A stretch of 7,487 nt of DNA, taken from NCBI GenBank assembly GCA_003520205.1, contig DOVG01000186.1:1-7487 (forward strand), written 5' to 3'. Within the stretch, counting starts at the first letter, position 1. Every line of letters starts with the position of its first letter. The DNA is from Lachnospiraceae bacterium (lineage in GTDB: Bacteria > Bacillota > Clostridia > Lachnospirales > Lachnospiraceae). The translations under genes were made by a program, and so were the position numbers. Shown in pieces: positions 6,237 through 7,487 of this stretch. The notes beneath the pieces were generated by a model. That model saw only the letters and a list, made by a program, of their open reading frames with translations. It searched no databases and was not told the origin of the DNA.

Positions 6237-7393
6237 CTTATTACAGACTCAGGCAGTATACTCTTTACAAATTCACTGCTTTCAGCGTACTCTACCGCTT
6301 CTTTTCTTGTCTTCGGAAGGAGGCTTCCCTCTGAATCAACTTCATTAGATAGATCCAGCTTATTCTCGATACCATATAACCCTGCATGAATCAGAAGCGA
6401 ATATGCTATATATGGATTACTGAGTGCATCCGGAGATCTAAGTTCAACTCTTGTTTTCTCTCTTGAATCATCTATATACATAAGCTCTGTCCCTGTATTG
6501 CTGGACCAGTTAACCTTATCCGGTGCTGTACATTTACCGAATCTGCTGTACGAATCTTCTGTAGGATTAAGAAACAGAGTCATTTCTTTTATCTTATCGA
6601 TTATTCCGGCAGCCATGAACCTTGCCACATCATTACCGTCTTTATCATGAGCATAGATATTTATATGATATCCATTTCCCGGCATATTATTAATTGGAAC
6701 AGGCGAGAAATCAGCATATAAACCATACCTGTCCGCTATAGTACTAACTACCATCTTAAATGTTGTAATCTGATCAGCAGCTTTGAGCGGTTTTCCATAA
6801 TGAAAATCTATCTCATTCTGTCCGGGACCTCTTTCATGATGAGACCTCTCCGGCGTAAGTCCCATCTCCTCTATGGTAAGGCATATCTCACGACGGATAT
6901 TCTCCCCTCTGTCCAGCGGAGCTATATCCAGATAGCCCGCATTATCAAAAGGTTCTTCTGAAGGAAGACCTTCATCATTCAGCTTAAATAAATAGAACTC
7001 CATCTCTGAGCCGAACTTGAATTCTATCCCCCTGCTCTGAGCCTCAGCAACAGCCTTCTTAAGAATATTTCTTGTATCTGCCTCATATGGTTCACCCGTC
7101 ACGGTGCATACATCGCAGAACATTCTGAGAACTCTTCCTGAATCAGGACGCCACGGAAGAACTGCCATCGTAGCAGGATCAGGTTTCAGGTACAGATTCG
7201 AACCGGTATATCCTTCAAATCCCTTTATTGCTCTCGCATTTATAGGTATACCCTCTCTAAATGCCTTATGAATCTCACTGGGCATTACGGATATATTCTT
7301 CTGGACACCAAATGCATCCCTGAATGCAAGTCTGATAAACTTCGCATCCTCATCCTCTATATAATCCATAATTTCTGATTCGGTATAATTCAT
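6221..7393 (-). CDS. Short, divergent glutamine synthetase-family protein (GSI fold)
   Basis: Member of the glutamine synthetase type I family, which joins glutamate and ammonia using ATP. Seen: beta-grasp N-domain (about 15-100) and catalytic domain with GSEMEF (metal ligands E130, E132), NAGYLDIAP (152-159), SHHERGPGQNEID (E187, E194), GNGYH (H243), NPTEDSYSRF (R284) and RVELRSPD (E317, R319). Odd: 390 aa against about 440 for the usual clostridial enzyme; shortfalls fall in the loop after GNGYH, after NKLDL and at the C-terminus. By recalled alignment with Salmonella/Bacillus GSI, D50 becomes N52, S53 becomes A55, flap E327 becomes T289, and the RNR phosphate-contact motif becomes NTG (299-301). 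Ammonia-dependent activity is therefore doubtful; a gamma-glutamyl ligase with another amine, or a sensing protein, are alternatives. Start ATG has AGGGAG 11 bp upstream. First gene of a unit with the ANTAR regulator. Family call is secure, function is not. Confidence 0.9.
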   Translation of the reverse strand: MNYTESEIMDYIEDEDAKFIRLAFRDAFGVQKNISVMPSEIHKAFREGIPINARAIKGFEGYTGSNLYLKPDPATMAVLPWRPDSGRVLRMFCDVCTVTGEPYEADTRNILKKAVAEAQSRGIEFKFGSEMEFYLFKLNDEGLPSEEPFDNAGYLDIAPLDRGENIRREICLTIEEMGLTPERSHHERGPGQNEIDFHYGKPLKAADQITTFKMVVSTIADRYGLYADFSPVPINNMPGNGYHINIYAHDKDGNDVARFMAAGIIDKIKEMTLFLNPTEDSYSRFGKCTAPDKVNWSSNTGTELMYIDDSREKTRVELRSPDALSNPYIAYSLLIHAGLYGIENKLDLSNEVDSEGSLLPKTRKEAVEYAESSEFVKSILPESVIRSYVS

Positions 7394-7425
7394 AACTTAC
7401 AAATCTCCCTCATATAATGGTATTA

Positions 7426-7454
7426 ACTCTATCTCTCAGAAAGTCTTTTTTCAA
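7426..7454 (-). promoter_or_regulatory. Weak possible promoter before the synthetase homologue
   Basis: TTGAAA (7454-7449), 17 bp, TAGAGT (7431-7426): five and four matches to the sigma-A hexamers. It overlaps the candidate ANTAR hairpin, so the two readings exclude each other; the true promoter may lie beyond the window. Confidence 0.2.
7439..7452 (-). promoter_or_regulatory. Candidate ANTAR-binding hexaloop hairpin in the synthetase leader
   Basis: Minus-strand RNA GAAA-AAAGAC-UUUC forms a four-pair stem with a six-base loop that has A at position 1 and G at position 4, the signature recognised by ANTAR proteins. It lies 45 bases upstream of the synthetase ATG. The stem is short, a convincing partner hairpin is not seen within the 35 visible bases upstream, and no terminator is seen between it and the gene, so the call is tentative. 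Confidence 0.35.
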
Positions 7455-7487
7455 ATCGGTTCTTACTCACAACTTCCGGTATCTTCG

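Overview
The window looks like a chromosomal segment from an AT-rich member of the Clostridia, most likely Lachnospiraceae. This is inferred from gene content (glutamine-synthetase homologue next to an ANTAR protein, a COG1233-type FAD oxidoreductase with a TetR regulator), codon style and AGGAGG-type ribosome binding sites; no rRNA or species marker is present. All ten protein genes lie on the minus strand, so transcription runs from high to low coordinates. No tRNA, rRNA, CRISPR array, transposase or integrase is visible, and no intergenic stretch exceeds 300 bases.

Region 1 (7487-5211): a three-gene unit of a short, divergent glutamine-synthetase-family protein (390 aa), an ANTAR-domain RNA-binding regulator (192 aa) and a small three-helix membrane protein (95 aa), closed by a clear intrinsic terminator at 5210-5234. 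The synthetase homologue keeps the metal ligands but, by recalled alignment to canonical GSI, has lost ammonium-pocket residues, phosphate-contacting arginines and the C-terminal tail. The ANTAR protein has a receiver fold without the phospho-accepting Asp. The leader upstream of the synthetase gene holds a small hairpin with an A1/G4 hexaloop of the type ANTAR proteins bind. Together these suggest a sensor/antiterminator pair rather than a simple ammonia-assimilation operon; that is a hypothesis.

Region 2 (5203-2961): a consensus-like promoter (TTGACA, 17 bp, TATATT with extended -10) surrounded by TTGAAT-N4-ATTCAA palindromes drives a 499-aa FAD-dependent oxidoreductase and, 17 bp later, a TetR-family repressor. 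The layout predicts autoregulation by the TetR protein through the palindromes.

Region 3 (2960-52): after a 124-bp gap with short repeats come a membrane-anchored diguanylate cyclase (GTG start, GGEEF active site, degenerate I-site), a HAD-family phosphatase whose ATG directly abuts the cyclase stop codon, a PHP-family metal-dependent phosphoesterase and a small Dabb (stress-responsive alpha/beta-barrel) protein. Their spacings (0, 15 and 34 bp) suggest one operon. No convincing terminator follows the Dabb gene before the window edge.
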